Assembly: GCF_019711655.1 (NCBI RefSeq)
Contig: NZ_JAIGNU010000004.1
Location: 186,001 to 250,000, forward strand
DNA from: Qipengyuania mesophila
Lineage (GTDB): Bacteria; Pseudomonadota; Alphaproteobacteria; Sphingomonadales; Sphingomonadaceae
Length of the DNA: 64,000 bases
Direction of reading: 5' to 3'
Shown one piece after another: positions 26,883 to 36,480 of the stretch (its first letter is position 1; every line of letters starts with the position of its first letter). Position numbers and translations under genes: made by a program. The notes under the pieces were generated by a model. The model was not told the DNA's origin and made no database searches. It saw only the letters and a program-made list of their open reading frames with translations.

Positions 26883-28331
26883 ATGGCAAGCGATAGCGGC
26901 AGCAAGGCCCCTCCGGTCGTCACCCGCTTCGCCCCCTCGCCCACCGGCTATCTCCACATCGGCGGCGCGCGCACCGCGCTGTTCAACTGGCTCTATGCGC
27001 GCCACCACGGCGGGCGCGTCCTGCTCCGCATCGAGGATACCGACCGCAAGCGCAGTACCCAGGACGCGATCGACAAGATTATCGACGGGCTCGACTGGCT
27101 TGGGCTCGAATTCGACGAGCCGCCGTTGTTCCAGTCCGACCGCGCCGAGCGCCACGCCGAGGTCGCGCGCAAGCTGCTCGACGCAGGCCACGCCTACAAG
27201 TGCTACGCCACGCCCGAGGAACTCGAGGCGATGCGTGCCGAACAGCGCGCCAACAAGCAGCCGATGCGCTACGATCGCCGCTGGCGCGATCGCCACGAAA
27301 GCGAAGCCCCCGAAGGCGCGCCCTACGTCATCCGGCTGAAGGTCCCGACCGAGGGCGAGACCACTATCGCCGACGAGGTCCAGGGCAAGGTCACCGTCCG
27401 CAATGCCGAGATCGACGATTACGTCCTCCTGCGCGCGGACGGCACCCCGACCTATATGCTCGCGGTAGTGGTCGACGACCACGACATGGGCGTGACGCAT
27501 ATCATCCGCGGCGACGACCATCTCAACAACGCCTTCCGCCAACTGCCGATCATCCGCGCGATGGACGCGATCGAGGGCGGCTGGCCCGATCCGGTCTATG
27601 CGCATGTCCCGCTGATCCACGGGCCCGACGGGGCAAAGATGTCGAAGCGCCACGGCGCGGTCGGCGTCGAGGCCTATCGCGACGACGAGGGCGTGCTGCC
27701 CGAGGCGCTGTTCAACTATCTCCTGCGGCTCGGCTGGGGTCATGGCGACCGCGAAGAGATCACCAAATCCGAGGCGATCGAACTGTTCGACCTCGACGGC
27801 GTGGGCAAGGGTCCCGCGCGCTTCGACATCAAGAAGCTGCAGAACCTCAACGGCCATTACATCCGCGCCGCGGATGACGCCCGCCTCGCCGCGATCGTCG
27901 CCGAGCGGATCGGACCGGAGGCCGACATAGCGCTGCTGACCGAAGCCATGCCGGTGCTCAAGACACGTGCGAAGTCGATCAACGAACTGGTTGAAGGGTC
28001 GGCATTTCTATTTGCCAAACGCCCGCTGGAGATGACCGACAAGGCGGCTGCGCTGATCGACGCCGAGGCGCGCGAGCGGCTCGCCGGCTTGTCCAAAATG
28101 CTGCATGTGCAAAATGACTGGACAATCGAGGCGCTGGAAGCCACTACGAAATCGTATGCGGAGGCCCTCGAGCTGGGTCTCGGCAAGCTCGCGCAGCCCA
28201 TGCGCGCGGCGCTGACGGGCACGACCACGTCGCCCGGCATTTTCGATGTGCTGGTCCTGTTGGGCAAGGAAGAATCGCTCGCGCGTATCGATGCGCAGGC
28301 CCTTCCCGCAGGCACCGAAGAGAACGACTGA
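26883..28331 (+). CDS. gltX: Glutamyl-tRNA synthetase
   Basis: A 482-residue class-I synthetase. The HIGH element is LHIGG (residues 24-28) and KMSKR lies at 252-256. [20 protein letters not shown] precedes the Rossmann fold, and [13 protein letters not shown] marks the catalytic core; the C-terminal helical anticodon-binding half follows. It charges tRNA-Glu, and in alphaproteobacteria often also tRNA-Gln for amidation. ATG at 26883 follows AGGAAG by about 9 bases. Divergent from comEC, 10 bases upstream of gltA. Confidence 0.95.
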   Translation: MASDSGSKAPPVVTRFAPSPTGYLHIGGARTALFNWLYARHHGGRVLLRIEDTDRKRSTQDAIDKIIDGLDWLGLEFDEPPLFQSDRAERHAEVARKLLDAGHAYKCYATPEELEAMRAEQRANKQPMRYDRRWRDRHESEAPEGAPYVIRLKVPTEGETTIADEVQGKVTVRNAEIDDYVLLRADGTPTYMLAVVVDDHDMGVTHIIRGDDHLNNAFRQLPIIRAMDAIEGGWPDPVYAHVPLIHGPDGAKMSKRHGAVGVEAYRDDEGVLPEALFNYLLRLGWGHGDREEITKSEAIELFDLDGVGKGPARFDIKKLQNLNGHYIRAADDARLAAIVAERIGPEADIALLTEAMPVLKTRAKSINELVEGSAFLFAKRPLEMTDKAAALIDAEARERLAGLSKMLHVQNDWTIEALEATTKSYAEALELGLGKLAQPMRAALTGTTTSPGIFDVLVLLGKEESLARIDAQALPAGTEEND

Positions 28332-28341
28332 GGAGACACGC

Positions 28342-29628
28342 GTGGCCGACAAGCAGGCAACCCTCGATCTGGGCGGTCAGACCCAGGAATTCCCCGTGCT
28401 GCAGGGCAGTGTCGGGCCGGACGTCATCGACATCCGCAAGCTCTACGGCTCGACCGGTAAGTTCACCTACGATCCGGGCTACAAGTCGACCGCCAGCTGC
28501 GAGAGCGCGCTGACCTATATCGACGGCGAAGAAGGCGTCCTGCTCCACCGCGGCTACCCCATCGGCCAGCTCGCCGAAGGCTCGTCCTTCATGGAAGTCA
28601 GCTACCTGCTGCTGAACGGCGAACTGCCGAGCCAGGAAGAGCTCGACGACTTCACCTACACGATCACGCGTCACACCATGGTGCACGACCAGTTGCGTCA
28701 ATTCTACCAGGGTTTCCGCCGCGATGCGCACCCGATGGCGATCATGTGCGGTGTCGTTGGCGCGCTTTCGGCCTTCTATCACGACAGCACCGACATCTCG
28801 GACCCCGAGCAGCGCAAGATCGCCAGCCACCGGCTGATTGCCAAGATGCCGACGATCGCGGCGATGGCTTACAAATATTCGGTCGGCCAGCCCTTCATGC
28901 AGCCGAAGAACGAGCTGAGCTATACCGGCAACTTCCTGCGCATGACCTTCGGTGTTCCGGCCGAGGAATATGAGATCCACCCCGCGATCGAACGCGCGAT
29001 GGACCGCATCTTCATCCTCCACGCCGACCACGAACAGAACGCCTCGACCTCGACCGTGCGCCTCGCCGGTTCGTCGGGCGCCAATCCCTTCGCCTGCATC
29101 GCGGCCGGCATCGCCTGCCTGTGGGGCCCGGCGCATGGCGGCGCCAACGAGGCGGCGCTCAATATGCTGCAGGAAATCGGGTCGCCCGATCGCATCCCGC
29201 ACTATATCGAGCGCGCCAAGGACAAGAACGACCCGTTCCGCCTGATGGGCTTCGGCCACCGCGTCTACAAGAACTACGATCCGCGCGCGACCGTCATGCA
29301 GCAGACGCTGCGCGAGGTGTTCGACGCGCTGAACGTCAACGACCCGGTGTTCGAAACCGCACTGAAGCTCGAGGAACTCGCGCTCAACGACGATTACTTC
29401 AAGGAAAAGAAGCTTTTCCCGAACGTCGATTTCTACTCGGGCATCATCCTCAACGCGATCGGTTTCCCGACGACCATGTTCACCGCGCTCTTCGCCCTTG
29501 CCCGCACCGTGGGCTGGGTGGCGCAGTGGAACGAGATGATCTCCGATCCCGCGCAGGTCATCGGCCGTCCGCGCCAGCTCTACACCGGCCCGACCGAACG
29601 CGACTACGTTCCGATCGGGAAGCGCTGA
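28342..29628 (+). CDS. gltA: Citrate synthase (type II)
   Basis: A 428-residue enzyme condensing oxaloacetate with acetyl-CoA. It has the N-terminal small beta domain of hexameric type-II enzymes ([19 protein letters not shown]), [34 protein letters not shown] and the catalytic region [18 protein letters not shown] at 28342 follows GAGGAGA. Co-directional with gltX, an order kept in many alphaproteobacteria. NADH inhibition is typical of this class. Confidence 0.97.
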   Translation: MADKQATLDLGGQTQEFPVLQGSVGPDVIDIRKLYGSTGKFTYDPGYKSTASCESALTYIDGEEGVLLHRGYPIGQLAEGSSFMEVSYLLLNGELPSQEELDDFTYTITRHTMVHDQLRQFYQGFRRDAHPMAIMCGVVGALSAFYHDSTDISDPEQRKIASHRLIAKMPTIAAMAYKYSVGQPFMQPKNELSYTGNFLRMTFGVPAEEYEIHPAIERAMDRIFILHADHEQNASTSTVRLAGSSGANPFACIAAGIACLWGPAHGGANEAALNMLQEIGSPDRIPHYIERAKDKNDPFRLMGFGHRVYKNYDPRATVMQQTLREVFDALNVNDPVFETALKLEELALNDDYFKEKKLFPNVDFYSGIILNAIGFPTTMFTALFALARTVGWVAQWNEMISDPAQVIGRPRQLYTGPTERDYVPIGKR

Positions 29629-29629
29629 G

Positions 29630-29821
29630 ATGCGCTTCGTCCTCATGGTCTTCGGAGTGGCGCTCATGCTCTCCGGAGGCCTATGGGCGCTCCAGGGCCT
29701 CGGCCTGGTCATGTGGCCGGCCGAGAGCTTCATGCTCGCCGAGCGCCAGTGGGCGCTTTACGGAGCGATCACATTCCTCATCGGGGCATTGCTGTTCTGG
29801 CGCGGTTCGCGCCGCCGCTGA
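29630..29821 (+). CDS. Small two-helix membrane protein
   Basis: A 63-residue protein with two hydrophobic helices (about 2-24 and 40-57), a short loop with WPAESFMLAERQW between them, and a basic C-terminus (WRGSRRR). It starts one base after the gltA stop, so it is probably co-transcribed. The positive-inside rule places both ends in the cytoplasm. No family recognised. Its end abuts the convergent kinase-like gene with no gap. Confidence 0.7.
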   Translation: MRFVLMVFGVALMLSGGLWALQGLGLVMWPAESFMLAERQWALYGAITFLIGALLFWRGSRRR

Positions 29822-31222
29822 TCAGCGCGGCGTCTGCCGCAGATCGTCGGCCGCCGGCACCGAAAGGGTGAAGCGTGCGCCCTGCCCCGGCGCGCTTTCC
29901 ACCGTCAGATCGCCGTCCATCGCGCGCGCAATTCGGCGCGAGATGTAGAGGCCGAGGCCCGAGCCGCCGTCACCGCTGCGCCCGAGCCGCTCGAATTTCT
30001 CGAACACTCGTTCCTGCTGCTGCTCGTCGAGTCCGTGGCCCTGGTCGGCAACGGTGATCAGCGCGCGGCTGCCGATGCGGTCGAGCCGGATCCACACCTG
30101 GCTCTCGTCGGGCGAATAGCGGATCGCATTGGCCACGAGGTTGAGCAGGATCTGCAGCACGCGGCGGAATTCGGCGATCGCCAGCTGGCTCTCGCCTTCG
30201 GGCGGGGCGACCAACGTGATGCCCTTTTCGCGCGCCCGCACCCCGAGGATGCCGCAGGCGCGGCGGGCGACGTCGGCCAGCTCGATGCGGTCGGGCGCAG
30301 TGACGAAATCCTCCGATTCGACCACTTCGAGATCGGACAAATCGTCGATCAGCGCGAGCAAGTGCTGCGCGGCCGTGGCGATGTCGGCGGCATAGGAACT
30401 GTATTCGTCCGCCAGCGGACCGGCGAGCTTGGTGCGGATCGTCTCGGCATTGGCGATGATCCGGTTGATCGGCTGGCGAAGTACCGGGGTCAGGTCGCGT
30501 CCGAACGAAGGTCCCTCGCTCGTCTCGACAGCGGCACCATCATCCGCGATCGCCAGAGGGCTGTCGGCGCTCAGGTAGAGCACGAAGCCGGCGCTGCCGG
30601 GTTGCGGTTGCCCCAGCGGCTCGAGATGCGCGGTCCAACTGCGCTGCGAGCCGTCGATCTCGCACCGCGCCCCGTCGAGCAGGCGCCAGTGCAACGGCTG
30701 CTGGTGCGCATTGCCGGGCAGGTCGACGAAATCGGTCCAGGGCTTGCCTACATTGGCGAGCGCCTTCTGCGCGAACTCGGCGAGATCGGGCGCCTCGGTC
30801 TCCACCGACAGCAGACGCTGGTTCGAATCGAGCCGTGCGGTGCAATCGGCCAAATGGCGGTTGATCTCGATCCGCCGCCGCGCCGCCGCGATATCGTTCT
30901 CGGGCGGCAGGTCCTCGCTCTGCCAGCTGACCACATCGATCGTGCAGCCCGCGGCCTCGCCCGCCTCGTTTGTCAGCGGAGCGATTTCCACCCAGGCCGT
31001 AATCCGGTGCTCGCCGTCGACCGCCTCGAACTGACGCGCGAGTCTCAGGCCGAAGCGCTGGGTCTTTTCGACCAGCGCGAGGAGTTCGGGGATGGCAAGC
31101 CGCGTGCCGACAGCGCCGCCGCAGGCCACCTGAAGCTGCGCGAGCGGCTCCTCGGCCTCGACCAGCCTGCCCTCGGTATCGGTCCGGGCATGCGCAAGAT
31201 ATCGTGTTCCGACAGTCGCCAT
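29822..31222 (-). CDS. Histidine-kinase-like protein lacking the phospho-accepting histidine
   Basis: About 466 residues, no membrane segment. Residues 1-220 look like two degenerate PAS-type sensor regions. The dimerisation helix reads SFGRDLTPVLRQPINRIIANAE, where the usual SHELRTPLN has proline in place of His (about residue 246). The ATPase domain is intact: N box LLNLVANAIRYSPDE, G1 VADQGHGLD, F box VFEKFERLG, G2 GSGLGLYIS. It resembles the PleC/DivJ/PdhS class and could act without phosphotransfer, as DivL does with Tyr. The GTG at 31228, overlapping the upstream stop as GTGA, is an alternative start. Confidence 0.8.
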   Translation of the reverse strand: MATVGTRYLAHARTDTEGRLVEAEEPLAQLQVACGGAVGTRLAIPELLALVEKTQRFGLRLARQFEAVDGEHRITAWVEIAPLTNEAGEAAGCTIDVVSWQSEDLPPENDIAAARRRIEINRHLADCTARLDSNQRLLSVETEAPDLAEFAQKALANVGKPWTDFVDLPGNAHQQPLHWRLLDGARCEIDGSQRSWTAHLEPLGQPQPGSAGFVLYLSADSPLAIADDGAAVETSEGPSFGRDLTPVLRQPINRIIANAETIRTKLAGPLADEYSSYAADIATAAQHLLALIDDLSDLEVVESEDFVTAPDRIELADVARRACGILGVRAREKGITLVAPPEGESQLAIAEFRRVLQILLNLVANAIRYSPDESQVWIRLDRIGSRALITVADQGHGLDEQQQERVFEKFERLGRSGDGGSGLGLYISRRIARAMDGDLTVESAPGQGARFTLSVPAADDLRQTPR

Positions 31223-31224
31223 GA

Positions 31225-32187
31225 TCACTCGATTCCGGAAATAGATGTTTCGGCGAGCAAGCGGCGCGCCTCTTCTGTTGCAAACGCGGCGACGGCCCGC
31301 TGTGGCTCGGCCTGCGGATCGAGGCGCAGCACCTGTCGCTCGACATCGCCGCTATCGAGCCCGGCGGCGCGCAAACCCAGTGCGAGGCGGGCGGTCTGCT
31401 TGTGATTGGTCGACAGCACTGTGGCGGTGCGCGACTGTCCCGAACGGGTGGCGAGCGCGGAGAGGAACAGCGCCGCACCGGCCCGATCGATGTCGAGCGC
31501 CTGCAGGCCCTCGTTGCCCATAACCGTGACCACGCGTGCGAGGAGCGCAATCCGCCCCGCCCCTTCGTCGAACGCTTCGCGCAGCTTGCTCTCGGCGCGG
31601 ATCATGGCATCGGAGCGGACCTGCCCGACATAGTCGCGCCAGCCCATCAGCAGGTGGTGGAACAGGTCGCCCGGCAATTCGCTGAGCGGAAGCTCCATCC
31701 GCCGCTGGCTCTGCGCAAACCGCGCCTGAGCGGTAAGCGAGGCCATCGCCGCGCTGGCGAGGCTGCTGTCTTCATCGGCGATCAACTCCTGCACCAGCGG
31801 CGAAAGGACAGGGTCAATGCCATATTGAACTTCCAGCTTTTCGGTCAGCTGCCATTCGATCGCCAGGGCGTGACAATGCGCCAGCAGCGCCGGACTGCCG
31901 AAGAAATGCTCCGCCAGCGCCGCGCCATGGCGCTCGGCAAAGGCTTCGCGCCCTGCCTGTCCCGCGGCTTCGGCCTGCGCCCGCAGCACCTGCCAGGCCA
32001 GATGGTGACACATGCCACGGATGCGCGCGACGATCTCGTCGCTGAACAGCGAATGGTCAGGCGTGGTCAGCAGATGCGACAGGATCGGCGCAATGCGCTC
32101 GAGCGCGGCATCTTCCGCAGCGAGCGCCTCGCGCAGGGTCTCCTGGTCCGAAGCGACCTCAGGGGATGCGGCATCAGGCATCGTCAT
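31225..32187 (-). CDS. Conserved helical protein coupled to the kinase-like gene
   Basis: A 320-residue soluble protein, rich in Ala, Leu, Arg and Glu and predicted almost wholly helical. It contains LARVVTVMGNEGLQALDIDR and ALFLSALATRSGQSRTATVL, which hint at repeated helical pairs of HEAT or DUF2336 type. I cannot assign a family with confidence. Its stop overlaps the GTG/ATG start region of the histidine-kinase-like gene, suggesting the products act together. No signal peptide or membrane segment. Confidence 0.7.
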   Translation of the reverse strand: MTMPDAASPEVASDQETLREALAAEDAALERIAPILSHLLTTPDHSLFSDEIVARIRGMCHHLAWQVLRAQAEAAGQAGREAFAERHGAALAEHFFGSPALLAHCHALAIEWQLTEKLEVQYGIDPVLSPLVQELIADEDSSLASAAMASLTAQARFAQSQRRMELPLSELPGDLFHHLLMGWRDYVGQVRSDAMIRAESKLREAFDEGAGRIALLARVVTVMGNEGLQALDIDRAGAALFLSALATRSGQSRTATVLSTNHKQTARLALGLRAAGLDSGDVERQVLRLDPQAEPQRAVAAFATEEARRLLAETSISGIE

Positions 32188-32222
32188 GATCCAGAAATAG
32201 CATCGCCATGGTTAATTGCGCG

Positions 32223-33401
32223 TTATGTCTGCGGCTCGGACGTCAAGAACAGCGAGAGCAGCACTCCCAGAGCCAGCACCCCCGCCACCGGCTGCATGAT
32301 ACCGAGCACCGCCGCGGGGACGAGCAGGACGGTCAACAGGACCCGGTCGGCATAGCTGCGCCGCCAACGTCGGGCGGCGATCCGCTCGCCCAGGTGCAGC
32401 AGGCCGAACAAGACCACCGGAACGAACAGCCGCAGCCATTCGGAATCTTCCGGAGATGCGCGGGCGATCAGAATGACGAGCAGCGGATCGAGCAGGACAG
32501 TCAAAGCCTGGACGAGCATCGGCACCTGGGGGCGCAACTGGCCTGCATGGGCGACCCGCCGAACCACCCCTTCCATGGCGAAGAACAGCGCTGCCATCAC
32601 GGCGAATCCGAAGCCCGGGATCATCCATCCGGCGATGGCGGAGGACAGGGCGAGGAGGCACGCGATCGCCGAGCTCAGCGCGAGAACACGCGGCAGATTG
32701 CCCCCCATCGTATCCTGCGCGAGCCGCACGCCAAGGCGCTCGGCAATCGCCAGCCCGGGCGCGCTGAAGGGCGCGACATCGGCATGACCGGCGACCCAGC
32801 TCCGTTCGCGCGCCGCCAGTTCCTCGGCAGAGGGGTCGCGCAGCCAGCCATGTTCGTCGAGCAGCCGGGTCTCGAGCGGATAGGTGCGTGTGCCGGACTG
32901 CAGCGCAATGCGTAGGAGCGCGGAGGGCGCATCGACATCGCCGGGCAGATGCGCCAGCTGTTCGACCGCACTCCCGCGCACCAGCAAGGCTCCCGCCCAG
33001 GCGAAATGCGCATCGATCCGCTCGTAGCCCCTTGCGATCGCCGGGTCTTCGGGAAACACGAGAATGCCGGGTTTGGCCAGGTGCCGTGCGATGGCTGCTT
33101 CGTCGGGCAGGACCCCCGCTTCGAAAACCAGCAATTCGTCCTGCGCGGCGACGATGCCCGACAGCTTGTGCGGATCGCGCAAGGCGATGAACCGCGCTCC
33201 TGCGGCCTCGGCACGATGCTGCAGAGCGATCACCTCGCGTCCCACCGTCCCGGCGAGACAAGCCACCGTTTCGCAGCCTGCCGCCAGCGCGATGTCGAGC
33301 TGGCGATCGACCAGGCGCGCACCGGCCAGCGTGCGGTACGGCGCAGGCACGGCGCGCGGATCGGCAGGGCTGTGGAGCACGGACAGCAGGGCGATGCGCA
33401 C
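32223..33401 (-). CDS. Nucleotidyltransferase-like domain fused to a membrane domain
   Basis: A 392-residue protein. Residues 1-200 resemble a sugar-phosphate nucleotidyltransferase fold (TLAGARLVDRQLDIALAAGC, VFPEDPAIARGYERI), but a full GxGxRxxP signature is missing. Residues 230-392 are membrane helices with a segment (LVQALTVLLDPLLVILIARA) where CDP-alcohol phosphatidyltransferases would carry their catalytic Asp motif, of which I see only one Asp. The layout recalls bifunctional inositol-phosphate cytidylyltransferase / DIPP synthases. Starts at GTG with GGAG six bases upstream. Activity unknown. Confidence 0.65.
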   Translation of the reverse strand: MRIALLSVLHSPADPRAVPAPYRTLAGARLVDRQLDIALAAGCETVACLAGTVGREVIALQHRAEAAGARFIALRDPHKLSGIVAAQDELLVFEAGVLPDEAAIARHLAKPGILVFPEDPAIARGYERIDAHFAWAGALLVRGSAVEQLAHLPGDVDAPSALLRIALQSGTRTYPLETRLLDEHGWLRDPSAEELAARERSWVAGHADVAPFSAPGLAIAERLGVRLAQDTMGGNLPRVLALSSAIACLLALSSAIAGWMIPGFGFAVMAALFFAMEGVVRRVAHAGQLRPQVPMLVQALTVLLDPLLVILIARASPEDSEWLRLFVPVVLFGLLHLGERIAARRWRRSYADRVLLTVLLVPAAVLGIMQPVAGVLALGVLLSLFLTSEPQT

Positions 33402-33488
33402 GCTTTACTCCGCATTGCGAATGGTTGGTCGAAATCCGCTTCTAGGGATGCCCTACCCCGCTCGCCAAGGGGGCTGCGCCGGTTTCCC

Positions 33489-33785
33489 TCAGTCGAGCGC
33501 GTCGATGAAGGCTTCGATCCGACGGATGACACTCGGATCGCCGGGTGCTCCCGAACGCGCCTCGGCCGCCAGGCCCATCAACTCGACGGCATGGAAACTC
33601 GCGGCGATCGCGTGAAGTCGCTCGGCAGCAACCTCCCAGTTCGCATCGCAGCGCGCCCTGCGCAGCAGGTCGAGCTGGCGCGCCGTGCTGTCGACGAATC
33701 CGGCACGTAGCTCGTTCCGGAGCGCAAGATCGTCGCCGGCCGCGCTCGCCAGGGCGGCAGTGAATGCAATGGAGTGGTACGCCAT
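33489..33785 (-). CDS. Small helical protein, possible degenerate Hpt domain
   Basis: A 98-residue all-helical protein. The segment AERLHAIAASFHAVELMGLAAEA aligns without gaps in two blocks to the Hpt consensus A-H-x-L-K-G-x-A-x-x-x-G-A, with Glu at the phospho-histidine position and His where Lys is usual. Size fits one four-helix Hpt bundle. An ATG at 33785 with AGG eight bases upstream is preferred to the GTG two codons earlier. It lies near a kinase-like gene that also lacks its histidine. Family assignment is tentative. Confidence 0.55.
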   Translation of the reverse strand: MAYHSIAFTAALASAAGDDLALRNELRAGFVDSTARQLDLLRRARCDANWEVAAERLHAIAASFHAVELMGLAAEARSGAPGDPSVIRRIEAFIDALD

Positions 33786-33855
33786 CGCCACAGCCTGCAG
33801 CCAATCGGTTAATGGTGGTTTAAGCCTGCCACCTTTGGTGATAGTTTCGACAGCG

Positions 33856-36480
33856 ATGAGAAAGCGCTCGCTGATCCAGGCCGTCGAACAGTCGGCCGAT
33901 GAAAGCCCTTCGGAAGCTCAGGCTTCTGAGGAGGTTGTGGAAGAAAGCTCGAACATGGAAGAAGACGTGTTCGAGGAAGAATGGATCGAGGAGCCCGAAC
34001 TGCCACGCCATTACGGCTGGGTCATTCCCGCGCTCGCCTTCGTGGCGGTAGCGGGATGGACCGGCTTCTTCCTCTGGGCGCATCAGGCCACCATACTGAC
34101 CCGCCCTGCCCCTGGGGAAGCGATCGATCTGATCGTCCAATGGACGATCCCCGTGCTGTTCGTGATTTCGCTCTGGCTGCTCGCCATGCGCAATTCGACG
34201 CGCGAAGCACGACGCTTTTCCGAAGTCGCGCACAGCCTTTCACTCCATTCCGCTGAACTCGAAACCCGCTTGGCCCGCGTCAATCGCGAACTGAGCCTGG
34301 CGCGCGAATTCCTCTCGAGCCAGAGCCGCGAACTCGACTATCTCGGCCGGACCGCGACCGAACGCCTGTCAGAACATGCCGATCGCCTCCAGGCGCTGGT
34401 CGGGGAGAATGGCGAGCGAGTCGAATCGATTGCAAGTGTCAGCGTTACGGCGCTGGAAAACATGGGTAAATTGCGAGACAACCTGCCAGTTATCGCCAAT
34501 TCGGCCAAGGATGTCTCCAACCAGATCGGCAGCGCCGGGCGCACGGCTCAATCGCAGCTCGACGAGCTCGTTGACGGGTTCGAGCGGCTCAACGAATTCG
34601 GCGCTGCGAGCGAGCGCCAGGTTTCGTCGCTGCGCGAACGGGTCGACGCGGCACTCGAGGCCTTCACCGCACAGGCCGACCAGCTTGCGGCTATCACCGA
34701 TCAGCGTTTTGCCGAATTGCGCGAGCGGAGCGAGAGCTTCCGCGGAGAGCTCGACAGCCGCGAAGTGGACGCGCTCGCCGCCATCCGCTCGCGCTTCGAG
34801 GCACTGCAAAGCGAACTCGCCGAGCTCGATGCGGCGGCCGAGGCGGAGCGCGCGGCGGCGATCGACAGCCTGAGCGAACGGCTCGCCACGCTGCGCGACG
34901 AGGCAGTACAGGCGGGCGCGACGATCCGCGACGGCGAGGCGCACGCACTGACCGCCTGGCGCAACCAGATCGAGGCACTGCAACAGCGGCTGCGCGATGC
35001 GGTGGCCGAAGTCGAGCGGATCGACGAGGCCGCGCTCGCCGCTGCCAATGCCAAGCTGGCCGCGCTCGCGGCCGAGGCGGAAGCCGTCGATGCGCGGGTC
35101 GCCGAACGGAACCGGGCCTTCGCCGCAGAGACCGCGGAGCGCCAGAGCGCCTTTGCCGAGGCCGAAGAGCAGGCCGAAACGCGCCTCACCGAGCGCCTTG
35201 CCGCGCTCGACGAAGCGATCGCCGAACGCCGCGCGGCACAGGCCGAACAGCTCTCGATCATGGCAGCCGAAGGCGAGGAACTCGCCGAGCGGATCGAAGC
35301 GCTCGGAGCGATCTTCCAGACCATTTCGGAACAGGGGCGCGCCGCGGGGACGGATCTCTCGAACGGCATTTCCGAACTCTCCGCGAAGCTCGCCGAGAGC
35401 CGCGAGGCGCTCGACGGGACCGATTCGGCGGTGGCATCGCTGACCGACGCCAGCGTGCGACTGCTCGAGTTGATCCAGGCCAGCGCCAAGCACAGCCGCG
35501 AGGACCTGCCCGAAGCGATGGAAGCCAGCGAGGCGCGCCTAGCCGGCATCGAACATCGGGCCGAAGAGGTTAAAGCCCTGCTCGATCAGGCCAGGGCGGC
35601 CGGCGAGGCGCTCACCGCAAGCATGGAAGCGGCCGAGAGCCGGAGCCGCGACGCGATCGACGGCGTCGAGGCTTTCCAGGCACGCTTCGGCGAAACGAGT
35701 GCGGGCCATGCCGACAGCATCGACGGCCTGCGCGCAAGTGTCTCAGCGCTGGGCGAGGAAAGCGCCGCTCTGTCGGACAAGGCGCAAGGCGAATTGCGCG
35801 ACGCCATCGCGGCTCTGGAAGCGAGCGCGCGCGAAGCGCTGGCGGCGATCGAGGATGAGCAGGCCCAGCGCATCGCGCGCATCGCGGAGCGGGTCGGCGA
35901 GCAGAGCGCGGCGGCGATCGACCGCGCCTTGCGCGAGCACACCGCAGAAGCGATCACCGCACTCGACAAGGCGACCGGGCGCTCGGCCGAGGCCGGGCGC
36001 GAGGTCACCCGCCAGCTGCGCGATCAGCTGGCCAAGGTCAACGAGCTGACGGGAAACCTCGAGAACCGTATTGCCCATGCCCGCGAACGCGCCACCGAGG
36101 AGGTCGACAACGACTTCTCGCGCCGTGTCGCCCTCATCACCGAGAGCCTAAACTCGAACGCCATCGACATTGCCAAGGCGATATCGACCGAGGTCACCGA
36201 CACCGCCTGGGCAAGCTATTTGCGGGGCGATCGCGGCATTTTCACCCGCCGTGCAGTCCGCCTGATCGACAACACCGAGGCGCGCGAGATCGCCGAGCTT
36301 TACGATGCCGATCACGACTTCCGCGAACATGTCAGCCGCTACATCCACGATTTCGAGGCTATGCTGCGCACCATGCTCTCGACGCGCGACGGCCATGCCG
36401 TCAGCGTCACGCTGCTCAGCAGCGACATGGGCAAGCTCTACGTCGTGCTGGCACAGGCGCTCGAACGCCTGCGGCAATGA
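33856..36480 (+). CDS. Membrane-anchored long coiled-coil protein
   Basis: An 874-residue protein. An acidic N-terminus (to about 50) is followed by two helices forming a hairpin (about 54-74 and 93-111) and then about 640 residues of almost uninterrupted coiled coil rich in Glu, Ala, Arg and Leu. A distinct, probably globular end (from about residue 760) reads AKAISTEVTDTAWASYLRGD, RYIHDFEAMLRTML and SSDMGKLYVVLAQALERL. Topology puts the coil in the cytoplasm. It resembles cytoskeletal or envelope-organising proteins; function unknown. Divergent from the Hpt-like gene. Confidence 0.85.
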   Translation: MRKRSLIQAVEQSADESPSEAQASEEVVEESSNMEEDVFEEEWIEEPELPRHYGWVIPALAFVAVAGWTGFFLWAHQATILTRPAPGEAIDLIVQWTIPVLFVISLWLLAMRNSTREARRFSEVAHSLSLHSAELETRLARVNRELSLAREFLSSQSRELDYLGRTATERLSEHADRLQALVGENGERVESIASVSVTALENMGKLRDNLPVIANSAKDVSNQIGSAGRTAQSQLDELVDGFERLNEFGAASERQVSSLRERVDAALEAFTAQADQLAAITDQRFAELRERSESFRGELDSREVDALAAIRSRFEALQSELAELDAAAEAERAAAIDSLSERLATLRDEAVQAGATIRDGEAHALTAWRNQIEALQQRLRDAVAEVERIDEAALAAANAKLAALAAEAEAVDARVAERNRAFAAETAERQSAFAEAEEQAETRLTERLAALDEAIAERRAAQAEQLSIMAAEGEELAERIEALGAIFQTISEQGRAAGTDLSNGISELSAKLAESREALDGTDSAVASLTDASVRLLELIQASAKHSREDLPEAMEASEARLAGIEHRAEEVKALLDQARAAGEALTASMEAAESRSRDAIDGVEAFQARFGETSAGHADSIDGLRASVSALGEESAALSDKAQGELRDAIAALEASAREALAAIEDEQAQRIARIAERVGEQSAAAIDRALREHTAEAITALDKATGRSAEAGREVTRQLRDQLAKVNELTGNLENRIAHARERATEEVDNDFSRRVALITESLNSNAIDIAKAISTEVTDTAWASYLRGDRGIFTRRAVRLIDNTEAREIAELYDADHDFREHVSRYIHDFEAMLRTMLSTRDGHAVSVTLLSSDMGKLYVVLAQALERLRQ

